DNA from: Peribacillus simplex NBRC 15720 = DSM 1321
GTDB lineage: Bacteria; Bacillota; Bacilli; Bacillales; DSM-1321
Reading direction: 5' to 3'
NCBI RefSeq assembly: GCF_002243645.1
Contig: NZ_CP017704.1
Span: 3,366,001-3,430,000, forward strand
DNA: 64,000 nucleotides
Shown piece after piece: positions 57,251 to 64,000 of this stretch. Each line of letters opens with the position of its first letter. Within the stretch, counting starts at the first letter, position 1. Under the pieces are notes generated by a model that saw nothing but the letters and a program-made list of their open reading frames with translations, was not told the DNA's origin and did not search any database. The translations under genes and the position numbers were made by a program.

Positions 57251-57697
57251 TTTTATTCAACAATAGCGCCCTATTTTGGAATAACTAAAATATAGACTAA
57301 TTCTCAAATCAATGCATAATCGGAGATTAATCAACCCGTTAGCTTAATAATTTTCAAGTTCTAAATCATTTCATACTACATCAAGCTAACGACTGCTGAA
57401 TCATCATCAGTTGGAATATTAATATCAAATATCCATGGATTATTAATCAGCATCTCAAAGTCTAAGTAATCGTGCTCATTATGTAACTGGGTATTTTCAC
57501 CAAGAGGAATGTCTACAATTCCAACCATTATGGTAAAGATTATAATTGAATGAATAATTAAAACGGAAAATCAATAATATTAAATAACAAATTAACATTA
57601 TTGATTTTTTAATTTAAAAAAATTAATTTCACTATTTATATTTTTAACTACTTGTTATATAATCGAGTCAACTAAAAGGGAGGAATTGCATTCCATT
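57251..57697. other. Intergenic stretch with a doubtful minus-strand frame
   Basis: A 50-codon minus frame at 57376-57528 (MVGIVDIPLGENTQL... to AVVSLM) reads like the end of a real protein but has no ribosome site and no family that I recognise; it may be a relic. The AT-rich part from 57560 holds the promoter of the DUF2089 operon. Confidence 0.45.
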
Positions 57698-58063
57698 ATG
57701 GCTTATAAAGTAATCACAGAGTGTCCTGTCTGCAGTAAAACATTGAAAATTACAAAGTTGCAGTGCTCTCATTGTCACACTACGATTGAAAATGAGTTTG
57801 AATTATCTAAGCTGGCATCCTTATCAAAGGATCAGCTTCATTTTGTGGAAGTATTTTTAACATGCAGGGGGAATATCAAAGAAGTTGAAAAGGAGCTGGG
57901 CATTTCGTATCCCACTGTTCGAGGCAAGCTAACAGACATCATTTCATCTCTTGGATATGTGCAGAAGAAGAAAAATGAAGTAGACGAGAAAAAAATTGTC
58001 ACCATGTTGGAAAATGGCGAAATCACACCAGAAGAAGCCATTAAGCTCTTAAAAGAGGAATAG
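57698..58063 (+). CDS. DUF2089 domain protein
   Basis: 121 residues. An N-terminal zinc ribbon has CPVCSKTLKITKLQCSHCHTTIE; a helix-turn-helix-like part follows (FVEVFLTCRGNIKEVEKELGISYPTVRGKL) and an acidic tail ITPEEAIKLLKEE. DUF2089 proteins are thought to be DNA-binding regulators of their own operons. The start is not simple: GGGAGG lies 14 bases before ATG 57698, while TTG 57686 is only 2 bases from it and an in-frame ATT at 57695 lies between. First gene of a three-gene operon. Confidence 0.82.
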   Translation: MAYKVITECPVCSKTLKITKLQCSHCHTTIENEFELSKLASLSKDQLHFVEVFLTCRGNIKEVEKELGISYPTVRGKLTDIISSLGYVQKKKNEVDEKKIVTMLENGEITPEEAIKLLKEE

Positions 58064-58076
58064 GGAGGAATTTAAC

Positions 58077-58466
58077 ATGAAAGAGGAAATTACAAGAGTG
58101 TTAACAATGGTTCAAGAAGGGAAGATTGATGCAGATAAGGGATCAGAACTGATTCAAATATTAAAAGAGAAAGAAGAAACAGGTAATAAGCTTCTTGAAA
58201 AACCGACTAAATATTTAGATAAAACATTAAAAGTTCGTGTTGTATCAGCCGAAAATGATAACGTTACGGTCAATTTGCCTATAAAACTTGTCAAGGCAGT
58301 ATTAGTGGCTGGACATAGCATCGCAGCGAGTATCCCTCAATCGGAAAAATACGTTAAAGATATAGACATAAGCCTTATTATTGAAGCAATCGAAAACGAA
58401 TTAGATGGCCAAATTGTTGATATTAAATCGGCAAACGGGGATACCGTTTCGGTCATCATTGATTAG
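58077..58466 (+). CDS. SHOCT-like/YvlB-type envelope-stress operon protein
   Basis: 129 residues. The N-terminal helical unit (EEITRVLTMVQEGKIDADKGSELIQILK) is the short domain seen in YvlB- and LiaX-type proteins. The middle and C-terminal part (LKVRVVSAENDNVTVNLPIKLVKAVL, DGQIVDIKSANGDTVSVIID) is beta-rich. In relatives these accompany membrane-stress operons with PspC or DUF2089 proteins. GGGAGGAA lies 8 bases upstream, 13 bases after the previous stop. Confidence 0.72.
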   Translation: MKEEITRVLTMVQEGKIDADKGSELIQILKEKEETGNKLLEKPTKYLDKTLKVRVVSAENDNVTVNLPIKLVKAVLVAGHSIAASIPQSEKYVKDIDISLIIEAIENELDGQIVDIKSANGDTVSVIID

Positions 58467-58476
58467 TGATTTGCTT

Positions 58477-58758
58477 ATGATGCATGTAAAAGTGAAAGCG
58501 AAAGGCGTTCGGTTTACCATTCCAATTCCGTATGCTATTTTAAACATTGTTATTTCAATTTTGTCTTCAAAATTCATTCAGCAACATGCAAACAAATGGA
58601 CAAAAGAGCACTTCGAAAGAAAAAAAATGGACTTTACCTTTCCACTAATAGAAAAAGAAACGCTAAAGCCTATCGTCAAGGAGCTGAAAAATTATAAGGG
58701 GATCGTGCTAGTAGATGTCAAAGCTAAGGACGGCACTGAGGTTAAGGTTAGACTATAA
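58477..58758 (+). CDS. Small protein related to the preceding YvlB-type protein
   Basis: 93 residues. VKVKAKGVRFTIPIPYAILNIVISIL and the end GIVLVDVKAKDGTEVKVRL repeat the pattern of the previous protein's beta-rich part, suggesting an old duplication. There is one hydrophobic stretch (about 14-32). ATG 58477 lies 11 bases after the previous stop; the ribosome site is weak, so translational coupling is likely. Function unknown. Confidence 0.7.
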   Translation: MMHVKVKAKGVRFTIPIPYAILNIVISILSSKFIQQHANKWTKEHFERKKMDFTFPLIEKETLKPIVKELKNYKGIVLVDVKAKDGTEVKVRL

Positions 58759-59164
58759 TTTATTATAGTATACACCGACCACTGACTGGCATTTTGAAGA
58801 AAAAGCTAATTTCTCGCTTACAATACCGAGAAAATTGTAAAAAGACAATAAAGTTATTTAATTTTAAAAGAACTATTCTTCACTAAAGTTGTGAAGTGTC
58901 ACTTCTACTTAACAAAATAGACTTTATAATCAGAACTGAAAGTATAATTCACTAATAAATGAATTATACAGACTCACATTGTGATAAATTGTACTTAAAC
59001 AAACGGGTGCTTTAGCTTAGGATCAAGCATAGTGTATACGAACTGTGCATATTTATATTTATATTTATTAACTTATCGATTTCCTCTTTTTCAAAAGTTG
59101 AATAAGAAGCACTTTCTATTCAACTTTTCTAGAAATATAATTAAACGGTAAGGAGGCAATAAGA
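58759..59164. other. Intergenic stretch with pieces of repeat families 2 and 1
   Basis: A shortened family 2 copy at 58843-58900 and a family 1 lead-in relic AACAAACGGGTGCTTTAGC at 58999-59030. No gene beyond the small one at 59165. Confidence 0.55.
58843..58900 (-). repeat. Dispersed repeat family 2, shortened copy
   Basis: GACAATAAAGTTATTTAATTTTAAAA (two parts: GACAATAAAGTTAT and TTAATTTTAAAA) followed directly by the distal TTCACTAAAGTTGTGAAGTG; the hairpin centre is deleted. Confidence 0.7.
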
Positions 59165-59338
59165 ATGAAACATAATTCAATGCACCAATGGCATAAAGAG
59201 CATAATAAACGGGTAGCAGAATTTCACAAAAAACACGCTGCTCAAGTAGCTAATGGAGAAAACGGAAACGGTTGGTTAGCCAAGCTCGAAACGTCTTTTT
59301 TTAATAAAGTACTTGTTCCTCTTAAGGTTGTGAAATAA
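59165..59338 (+). CDS. Small basic protein, unknown
   Basis: 57 residues: HNSMHQWHKEHNKRVAEFHK, HAAQVANGENGNGWLAKL and FFNKVLVPLKVVK. Seven histidines in the first half. AAGGAGG lies 8 bases before the ATG, and a strong terminator follows 12 bases after the stop, so this is a complete mini-gene. Family not recognised; the composition would suit a spore-core or spore-coat peptide, which is a guess. Confidence 0.68.
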   Translation: MKHNSMHQWHKEHNKRVAEFHKKHAAQVANGENGNGWLAKLETSFFNKVLVPLKVVK

Positions 59339-59349
59339 CATCTTTTTTT

Positions 59350-59382
59350 CTGCTCCTGCTCTTTGAGGAGCAGTTATTTTTT
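59350..59382 (+). terminator. Intrinsic terminator
   Basis: CTGCTCCT/AGGAGCAG stem, then TTATTTTTT. Confidence 0.85.
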
Positions 59383-59439
59383 GATTTTATATAAATACTT
59401 TGTGACACAGTATGTGTCAACTCTGCAATAAGTCTTATA

Positions 59440-59527
59440 GAACTAACAGGTGCGTTAATTCATTAGTGAGCTGTGACGATCAGCTCTTTTCTTATGGAGC
59501 TAAGGGGAGCAGAATAGTTTGAATAAG
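59440..59527 (+). repeat. Repeat family 1, full copy
   Basis: GAACTAACAGGTGCGTTAATTC, hairpin GAGCTGTGACGATCAGCTCTTTTC, GGAGCTAAGGGGAGCAG then AATAGTTTGAATAAG. Confidence 0.82.
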
Positions 59528-59629
59528 ATATAAACAATTTTCAAAATTTGTAATTCAAAATAGATGTATATCCGTTTCGGATCAAATCATTAATTCATAT
59601 CCTATTAATACTAGGGAGGAGATGAATAG

Positions 59630-60016
59630 ATGGCATCTAATGATGAATTAATTTGTCAAGAGTTTGCAAGAATTATCGGCGGCCAAGAAGGATTTGCGGG
59701 TGGGAAATGTGTGACAACCATAAATCGAAATGAAATAAAAGCAAAAATTTTAGGAAAACGTTTTAGCGTGACCTCTTCTTTCTCATTTGAATCAAGAGAT
59801 AATAAGACTGGACGAGCATTGTGTCTAGGTAGGGTAGCACTCTTGCAAAAAGAAGTTGAGAATTTTGTTGCTTCCATTCTTAAACAAGGAATAATAGTTT
59901 CATCCATACACAATGAGTGGCTTTTTGATAATCCGAATTTGATTTACGTTAATATCGAGGCTGTTGATGACCCATTAGTTTTTGCAAGGAAAGTCAGAAA
60001 AGCGTTAAGGAACTAA
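59630..60016 (+). CDS. DUF1259 (LppY/LpqO-like) protein
   Basis: 128 residues. CQEFARIIGGQEGFAGGKC, RFSVTSSFSFESRD, VALLQKEVENFVASILKQGI and SSIHNEWLFDNPNLIYVNIEA follow the DUF1259 pattern. Function unknown; family members are often secreted but this one has no signal peptide. GGGAGGAG lies 7 bases upstream. The TAA stop sits in GGAACTAACGGA, a repeat-derived sequence, as in two other genes here. Confidence 0.82.
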   Translation: MASNDELICQEFARIIGGQEGFAGGKCVTTINRNEIKAKILGKRFSVTSSFSFESRDNKTGRALCLGRVALLQKEVENFVASILKQGIIVSSIHNEWLFDNPNLIYVNIEAVDDPLVFARKVRKALRN

Positions 60017-60072
60017 CGGATTTCTCACTAGTGGTAAACCGGAGCTGTCATAAAAGGCAGAAAAGCAGCTAT
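60010..60072 (+). repeat. Repeat family 1, degenerate copy that supplies a stop codon
   Basis: GGAACTAACGGATTTCTC, then GGAGCTGTCATAAAAGGCAG. The hairpin core is broken by insertions. Confidence 0.65.
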
Positions 60073-60120
60073 AAACTGATTTTTAGAGAACATAATACAC
60101 GGCAAAAACCCAGTTTTTTT

Positions 60121-60208
60121 GAACCGACGGGTGCGTTAGCTGAAGATCAGAGCTGTCTTTAAGACAGCTTTTTCTTATGGAACTAACGGGGAAGGTTAAA
60201 AATAAGGG
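60121..60208 (+). repeat. Repeat family 1, full copy
   Basis: GAACCGACGGGTGCGTTAGC, hairpin GAGCTGTC/GACAGCTTTTTC, GGAACTAACGGGGAAG then GTTAAAAATAAG. Confidence 0.85.
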
Positions 60209-60243
60209 TTACCCAATTAATTGTAGCTTACCTTCTGCTATAT

Positions 60244-60360
60244 TTATTTGTTTATTTCTTTAGCTAGGTATTCACGGTCAATGGCTTGAGGTGGTCTTTC
60301 AAACCAACCGTGCTTAATCATTAAGTTTACAGCATCTCCATCAAGTCGAAATGAGAGGTG
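60244..60360 (-). pseudogene. C-terminal remnant of a DUF3231/coat-F-like protein
   Basis: Minus strand HLSFRLDGDAVNLMIKHGWF-ERPPQAIDREYLAKEINK, then a stop. The GW..PPQ..DR pattern is the usual end of DUF3231-type spore proteins. No upstream part is present. Confidence 0.6.
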
Positions 60361-60391
60361 TAAAGTGTTTAATTTTGAAGCAGAAAAATAA

Positions 60392-60412
60392 AAAACCACT
60401 CAGAGTGGTTTA
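60392..60412. terminator. Small terminator hairpin
   Basis: AAACCACTC/GAGTGGTTT stem just behind the minus-strand small protein gene. Confidence 0.7.
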
Positions 60413-60571
60413 TTAATCGCGCATTGCTCCTGCCTCACGGGAAGTCATTGCACCTTGTCCTTCGCTTACATCTTTTTGAATTTCTTGTTTTACTTTTTGT
60501 GCATCAGTTCCAGAAAATTCTGGTTTCATAATAGAACCCAAATTCTCATTAGCTTGTTGATCCTGTTGCAT
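60413..60571 (-). CDS. Small Gln-rich protein, possibly spore-associated
   Basis: 52 residues from the ATG at 60571, with GAGGAGG 7 bases upstream on this strand. QQDQQANENLGSIMKPEFSG, TDAQKVKQEIQKDVSEGQGA and a tail SREAGAMRD. The TDAQKVKQEIQ stretch resembles the repeats of gamma-type small acid-soluble spore proteins, but there is a single unit, so identity is uncertain. The gene is closed by its own terminator. Confidence 0.65.
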   Translation of the reverse strand: MQQDQQANENLGSIMKPEFSGTDAQKVKQEIQKDVSEGQGAMTSREAGAMRD

Positions 60572-60649
60572 ACAAGTCCTCCTCAATGTATTGTTTAACA
60601 ATCTTATTATTTACAAAAAAACTCTCGTTATACTCCGAGCATGTTTCGT

Positions 60650-60722
60650 GATAGATGGTGGCGGCGAGGATCGCAGCCATAGAAGTTTCTTATGGAACTA
60701 ACGGGGCGGAGAGTTCCATAAG
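60650..60722 (+). repeat. Repeat family 1, variant left module plus palindrome
   Basis: GATAGATGGTGGCGGCGAGG, CATAGAAGTTTCTTATGG, AACTAACGGGGCGGAGAGTTCC. Same variant as at 8997. Confidence 0.78.
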
Positions 60723-60864
60723 GAATAACTTGTTTTTTTGCTCCTTCATTTAAAATCCACTTATTTACAGATCAACAGTGTAAGTAGAACCATTATTATG
60801 AATATTAAAATTCCATATTATCAATAATAAAAAGGTGATTTTAACTTTGGAAGGAGATGGTTTT

Positions 60865-61503
60865 ATGAAAAAATTATTATTGATGGGATTTATTTTTTTA
60901 TTTCCTCTAAACATGGTGGCTGGAACAACCAGTGCATATGCTAAACCGCAGGTACAACGTATTAGCCAATCTGAGGTAAAGTTCGAAAATGAATTCAGGA
61001 GACTTTGGATTGATCATGTATTGTGGACAAGTAATTATATTACAAGTGCAACAACGGCTGGAGCGGAGGATCAAAAACAGGTACTGGCTAGGCTTCTGAA
61101 GAATCAGGAGGATATTGGTAATGCTGTAAAGCCAGTATACGGAGAGAAAGCTGGGAACAAACTTACGGATCTGCTTAAGGAGCATATTGTTATTGCGGGA
61201 AAGATTGTAGATGCGGCTAAAAGCGGAAATAATGCCTTGGTGCAACAGCTAAACAAAGAATGGTATAGAAATGCTGATGAAATAGCAGCTTTCCTTAGCG
61301 GTGCCAACCCCTATTTGAAAAATGAAGATCTAAAAAATTTGCTGTATATGCATCTGAAATTAGTGACAAATGATTTAACTGCAAGCTTAGCAAAAGATTG
61401 GAACGCAAGGATCGTTTCAATTGACGATGGGGTCACACATATAATCCTAATGGCAGATAATATCTCTGCGGGAGTTGTAAAGCAGTTTCCGGATAAGTTT
61501 TAA
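60865..61503 (+). CDS. Secreted helical protein, unknown family
   Basis: 212 residues from ATG 60865 (GGAAGGAG 7 bases upstream). The signal peptide ends near TSAYAKP (residues 20-26). The mature protein is all-helical with FRRLWIDHVLWTSNYITSAT, DQKQVLARLLKNQEDIGNA, LTDLLKEHIVIAGKIVDAAK and HLKLVTNDLTASLAKDWNA. I recall this type in Bacillus genomes, sometimes mislabelled as acetylglutamate kinase; it has no kinase motifs. Extracellular helical bundle; role unknown. Confidence 0.75.
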   Translation: MKKLLLMGFIFLFPLNMVAGTTSAYAKPQVQRISQSEVKFENEFRRLWIDHVLWTSNYITSATTAGAEDQKQVLARLLKNQEDIGNAVKPVYGEKAGNKLTDLLKEHIVIAGKIVDAAKSGNNALVQQLNKEWYRNADEIAAFLSGANPYLKNEDLKNLLYMHLKLVTNDLTASLAKDWNARIVSIDDGVTHIILMADNISAGVVKQFPDKF

Positions 61504-61512
61504 AAAATAATC

Positions 61513-61549
61513 TTAAGAATTCTCCAGCATTCTGTTGGAGATTCTTTCA
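61513..61549 (+). terminator. Intrinsic terminator
   Basis: AAGAATTCTCCA/TGGAGATTCTTT stem. Confidence 0.78.
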
Positions 61550-61625
61550 TTATGAGGGGCATTTGCTTATGTTTATACAACTGGTTCATACAAATACCGC
61601 GCGATGGTTGAGTAACTGCATTATT

Positions 61626-61647
61626 GCACTAACTGCCCCGTTACTTT
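61626..61647 (-). repeat. Repeat family 1, palindrome module in inverted orientation
   Basis: GCACTAACTGCCCCGTTACTT, the reverse complement of the usual module; the only clearly inverted copy seen. Confidence 0.7.
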
Positions 61648-61822
61648 AAGTACATTCCTTCTCAATCACTATTTTTAACATAAATATCTAAATTAACTAC
61701 CGAGTGTAAATCAATTATCTGGCCCGATTGCGGAACAAAAATAAAAATCGCTTCAGCATCATGCGTGTTAGTCAATAAAAGTGTAAACAACCTAGGCATT
61801 TAGCAAGTTTATGAAGGGATGT

Positions 61823-61946
61823 ACTTAAACAAAAAGGTGCGTTAGCTTAAGATTGGAGCTGTCTTAAGGCAGCTTTGTTGAATAAGGAAAAAGATCATTA
61901 GTGATGAAATTATTATTTTTATAGTACGTAAGGGGCAGTAAAATTC
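61823..61946 (+). repeat. Repeat family 1, copy split by about 45 bases
   Basis: AACAAAAAGGTGCGTTAGC, hairpin GAGCTGTC/GGCAGCTTTG and TTGAATAAGG, then, after unrelated sequence, GTAAGGGGCAGTAAAATTCAA. Confidence 0.68.
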
Positions 61947-62080
61947 AACAAAGAAATTCGGTTGAATTATAGGTGAATTATGGTATTGCAATTGATGAAA
62001 TTGACGAAACCAAAAGATGTTTGAACCTAAGAAGCTTTGGTCATTTTTAACTATTTTAATAGTCAGTTTATTCTGATATT

Positions 62081-62521
62081 ATGGAAGGGATAAAGATTGG
62101 AGGAGGAAATAACATAAAAAGCTTATTTTCAATCTTAAGTACCTTTGTGTTGGTTCTGGCAGGTGGAATGGTATTATGTACTTCTTCTGCACAAGCAAGT
62201 GTTCCTCAGTATTCTTTTCAAACAGAAGATGGAAAATGGGATGGTGAAATTGGAAATCCTAACAGCGGTAGTGACTTAGAGGTAGAACTAGTTTCCCCAA
62301 TCTATTTAAAGACCTCTTCTGGAAGTAAGTTATTGACTAATTATAGTAACGTATGGTCTCGCCTCTGCAATGCTAGTACTGGAAAGTGCACAGGCTATCA
62401 TAGCTTAGCAGGTGGAAAGACATTATTCACAGGTATGAAAATAGGTAAATTCTATGTTGATGTGAAAGATGGATATTCTTCTGGCAAAGTATATGGAAAA
62501 CTACAAATTATTTTCAAATAA
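62081..62521 (+). CDS. Small secreted protein, start codon unusual
   Basis: The frame opens at ATG 62081, but the strong GGAGGAGG site lies inside it (62099-62106) and points 7 bases on to an in-frame ATA at 62114. From there a normal signal peptide follows (KSLFSILSTFVLVLAGGMVLCTSSAQA), so the original start was probably there. The mature part of about 105 residues is beta-rich, with FQTEDGKWDGEIGNPNSGSD and one Cys pair (SRLCNASTGKCTGYH). Family not recognised; it resembles small exported bacteriocin-like or surface proteins in build only. Confidence 0.68.
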   Translation: MEGIKIGGGNNIKSLFSILSTFVLVLAGGMVLCTSSAQASVPQYSFQTEDGKWDGEIGNPNSGSDLEVELVSPIYLKTSSGSKLLTNYSNVWSRLCNASTGKCTGYHSLAGGKTLFTGMKIGKFYVDVKDGYSSGKVYGKLQIIFK

Positions 62522-62531
62522 CTTGTATTAC

Positions 62532-62562
62532 TTGCTACCCATTCTTAATGGGTAGCTTTTTA
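62532..62562 (+). terminator. Intrinsic terminator
   Basis: GCTACCCATT/AATGGGTAGC stem followed by T's, 10 bases after the secreted protein gene. Confidence 0.85.
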
Positions 62563-62914
62563 TATGGAAAGTTTCTAATATAAATTAATATCTAAATATT
62601 TTTGTATAATTTACTAAAATTGATTAACACTGCCCTTTTTTGTGTTGGAAGTGCATTTATTATTCGAACGGGATTAATAATTAATTCTTATAACTTTATA
62701 GTAATTCAGTATTTTACTGAATTACGAAAAAATGATACAGTATTTTCTATATTTACAAATTTATTTACATTGGGGGTTAGCTATGAAATATGCAGAAACA
62801 ATTTTAAAAGCTATTTCTTCTTTCTCATTAAATAGTCAAAAGAAAAAGGAATTATCTATTTATTGATTTATTGTGTGATGATGCTATTAATCTTTCGTTC
62901 AGGGAGGACAATCT
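62563..62914. other. Upstream region of the symporter gene
   Basis: AT-rich; a 77-codon hydrophobic frame at 62602-62835 lacks a proper ribosome site and was rejected. Probably holds the symporter promoter. Confidence 0.5.
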
Positions 62915-64000
62915 ATGAAAAAGTTTTTTGCTTTTCAAGTGTTAATTGCATTGTTTATTGGAGCACTTATCGGACATTTTTTTCCTGAACTTGGCCAATC
63001 TTTAAGACCAATTGGCGACGCTTTTATTCATCTCATTAAAATGATTGTTGTGCCTATTGTTTTCACTACTATTGTCATTGGGTCATCAGGCGACGGAAAC
63101 ATGAAAAAAATGGGGTCGTTAGGACTTAAAACAATTATATGGTTTGAATTTATTACCACTCTGATTCTAGGTATTGGTCTTTTACTTGTTAACATTTTAA
63201 AGCCTGGTGCTGGGCTTAATTTGTCCCATCTTGCCCAGAAAGATATAACACAATTAAATGAAAGCGTTACCAAAGTTGTCGATTTTAAAACGATGCTTGT
63301 TAACATCATTCCAAGCAACATTGTTGATGCGATGGCAAAAAGTGATTTATTAGCTGTTATATTCTTCGCAATTTTATTTGGTGCAGCTGCTGGAGCAATT
63401 GGCAAAAAGTCAGAGCCGGCAATGAAGTTTATGGAATCAGTTGCAAATATCATGTTTAAACTGACACAAATGGTCATGGTAACCGCACCGATTGGTGTAC
63501 TATCTCTCATGGCAGCCTCTGTAGGTCAGTATGGTATCGCCCTTTTAATCCCTATGGCAAAATTGATTGGGGTTGTGTATCTTGGACTTGCTATTGTTAT
63601 TTTCGTTCTGTTTCCAATAATTGCTTGGTTCTTGAAGATTTCTTACTTTAAAGTGTTTCGAATGGTATGGGATTTGTTCCTTATCGCTTTTTCTACAACA
63701 AGTACGGAAACCATTCTGCCTCAGTTAATGGATCGAATGGAAGCATACGGTTGTTCGAAACGTGTTGTTTCATTCGTTATTCCTTCTGGGCTATCACTGA
63801 ATTGTGATGGTTCGACATTGTACCTTTCTGTTTGCTCTATTTTCTTGGCACAAGCATATGGCATCCCGATGGATTTTGGCCAACAGTTGATTGTAATGGG
63901 TGTTCTTGTTGCAACTTCAAAAGGAATTGCTGCTGTTCCATCCGGTTCGCTGGTTGTCCTTTTAGCCACAGCCTCAGCAGTAGGGCTTCCTGCAGAAGGC
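62915..64000 (+). CDS. Dicarboxylate/glutamate:cation symporter (GltP/DctA type), 3'-truncated by the window
   Basis: At least 362 residues, open at the window end. AGGGAGGA lies 8 bases before ATG 62915. Helices start with AFQVLIALFIGALIGHFF; IKMIVVPIVFTTIVIGSSG, the hairpin tip FSTTSTETILPQLMDRM (the serine-rich motif) and SGLSLNCDGSTLYLSVCSIFLAQ (the NMDGT-like motif, here NCDGS) fit the DAACS family. It imports glutamate, aspartate or C4-dicarboxylates with H+ or Na+. The change of NMDGT to NCDGS is common in GltP-like subgroups. Substrate not fixed. Confidence 0.9.
   Translation, partial: MKKFFAFQVLIALFIGALIGHFFPELGQSLRPIGDAFIHLIKMIVVPIVFTTIVIGSSGDGNMKKMGSLGLKTIIWFEFITTLILGIGLLLVNILKPGAGLNLSHLAQKDITQLNESVTKVVDFKTMLVNIIPSNIVDAMAKSDLLAVIFFAILFGAAAGAIGKKSEPAMKFMESVANIMFKLTQMVMVTAPIGVLSLMAASVGQYGIALLIPMAKLIGVVYLGLAIVIFVLFPIIAWFLKISYFKVFRMVWDLFLIAFSTTSTETILPQLMDRMEAYGCSKRVVSFVIPSGLSLNCDGSTLYLSVCSIFLAQAYGIPMDFGQQLIVMGVLVATSKGIAAVPSGSLVVLLATASAVGLPAEG

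Larger units (their letters stand above)
61504..62080. other. Intergenic stretch with terminator and repeats
   Basis: Terminator at 61513-61549, an inverted palindrome module at 61626-61647 and a split family 1 copy at 61823-61946. No gene. Confidence 0.6.

Noticed and set aside
57376..57528. 50-codon minus-strand frame ending AVVSLM
   Set aside because: Reads protein-like but has no ribosome site or recognisable family; described as a possible relic only.
62602..62835. 77-codon hydrophobic + frame upstream of the symporter
   Set aside because: No ribosome site, AT-rich codon use, no family.

Overview
The window looks like a low-GC, endospore-forming member of the Bacillaceae. The evidence is the base composition, Bacillus-type AGGAGG ribosome sites, homologues of the spore genes cotS and cotSA, a SleB-like cortex hydrolase, a YrvL-like protein, paiA/paiB, a rifamycin phosphotransferase and a VanW protein. 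I cannot name the species. It is a chromosomal accessory region of many short, unrelated transcription units. I see no rRNA, tRNA, CRISPR array, prophage or replication origin.

Layout. 1-9 kb: the 3' part of a PheC-like binding protein, two VOC proteins, a DUF1835 protein, a secreted cortex hydrolase, a subtilisin-type protease and a frameshifted IS110 transposase. 9-17 kb: IS110 copy A, a MerR regulator with an old-yellow-enzyme gene, a dead IS6-type transposase, a cotS-cotSA spore-coat pair, an epimerase remnant and a vanadium-haloperoxidase/PAP2 protein. 17-28 kb: secreted and VanW proteins, a DNA-ligase remnant, an AraC regulator, the rifamycin phosphotransferase, a probably leaderless ArsR gene, and small enzymes separated by repeats. 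28.5-33 kb: IS110 copies C and B around small membrane proteins. 34-45 kb: a MarR/YczE divergent pair, paiA followed by a 7-codon stub of paiB and a Tn3 transposase remnant, PhzF, two MocR regulators, a LysE exporter with an AraC regulator, a metallo-beta-lactamase and a full-length paiB. 45-55 kb: 5'-nucleotidase, methionine aminopeptidase, cupredoxin, sugar dehydrogenase, MOSC and a TagE-like glycosyltransferase. 55-64 kb: IS110 copy D, a DUF2089/SHOCT three-gene operon, small spore-type proteins, secreted proteins and the start of a GltP/DctA symporter.

The main theme is a dispersed repeat of about 85-90 bp, present some 30 or more times and almost always in the same orientation. Its first module is an intrinsic terminator whose stem varies by compensatory changes and which often starts within a few bases of a stop codon; in at least three genes it supplies the stop codon. 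Its second module is a small palindrome, arms AACTAAC and GTTAGTT around a GGGGCAG loop. Two unrelated IS110-type lineages (A/B and C/D), four copies in all, are inserted in this palindrome, each lineage at its own exact point, one on each side of the loop. The non-coding ends of these elements hold short segments matching both halves of the insertion site and, in C/D, both element ends. This is the layout expected of a bridge RNA, so the repeat family appears to serve as a safe landing pad for RNA-guided insertion sequences.

A second theme is decay. Remnants include paiB, a DNA ligase, an epimerase, IS6 and Tn3 transposases, and genes whose start codon is ATT, ATA or missing.
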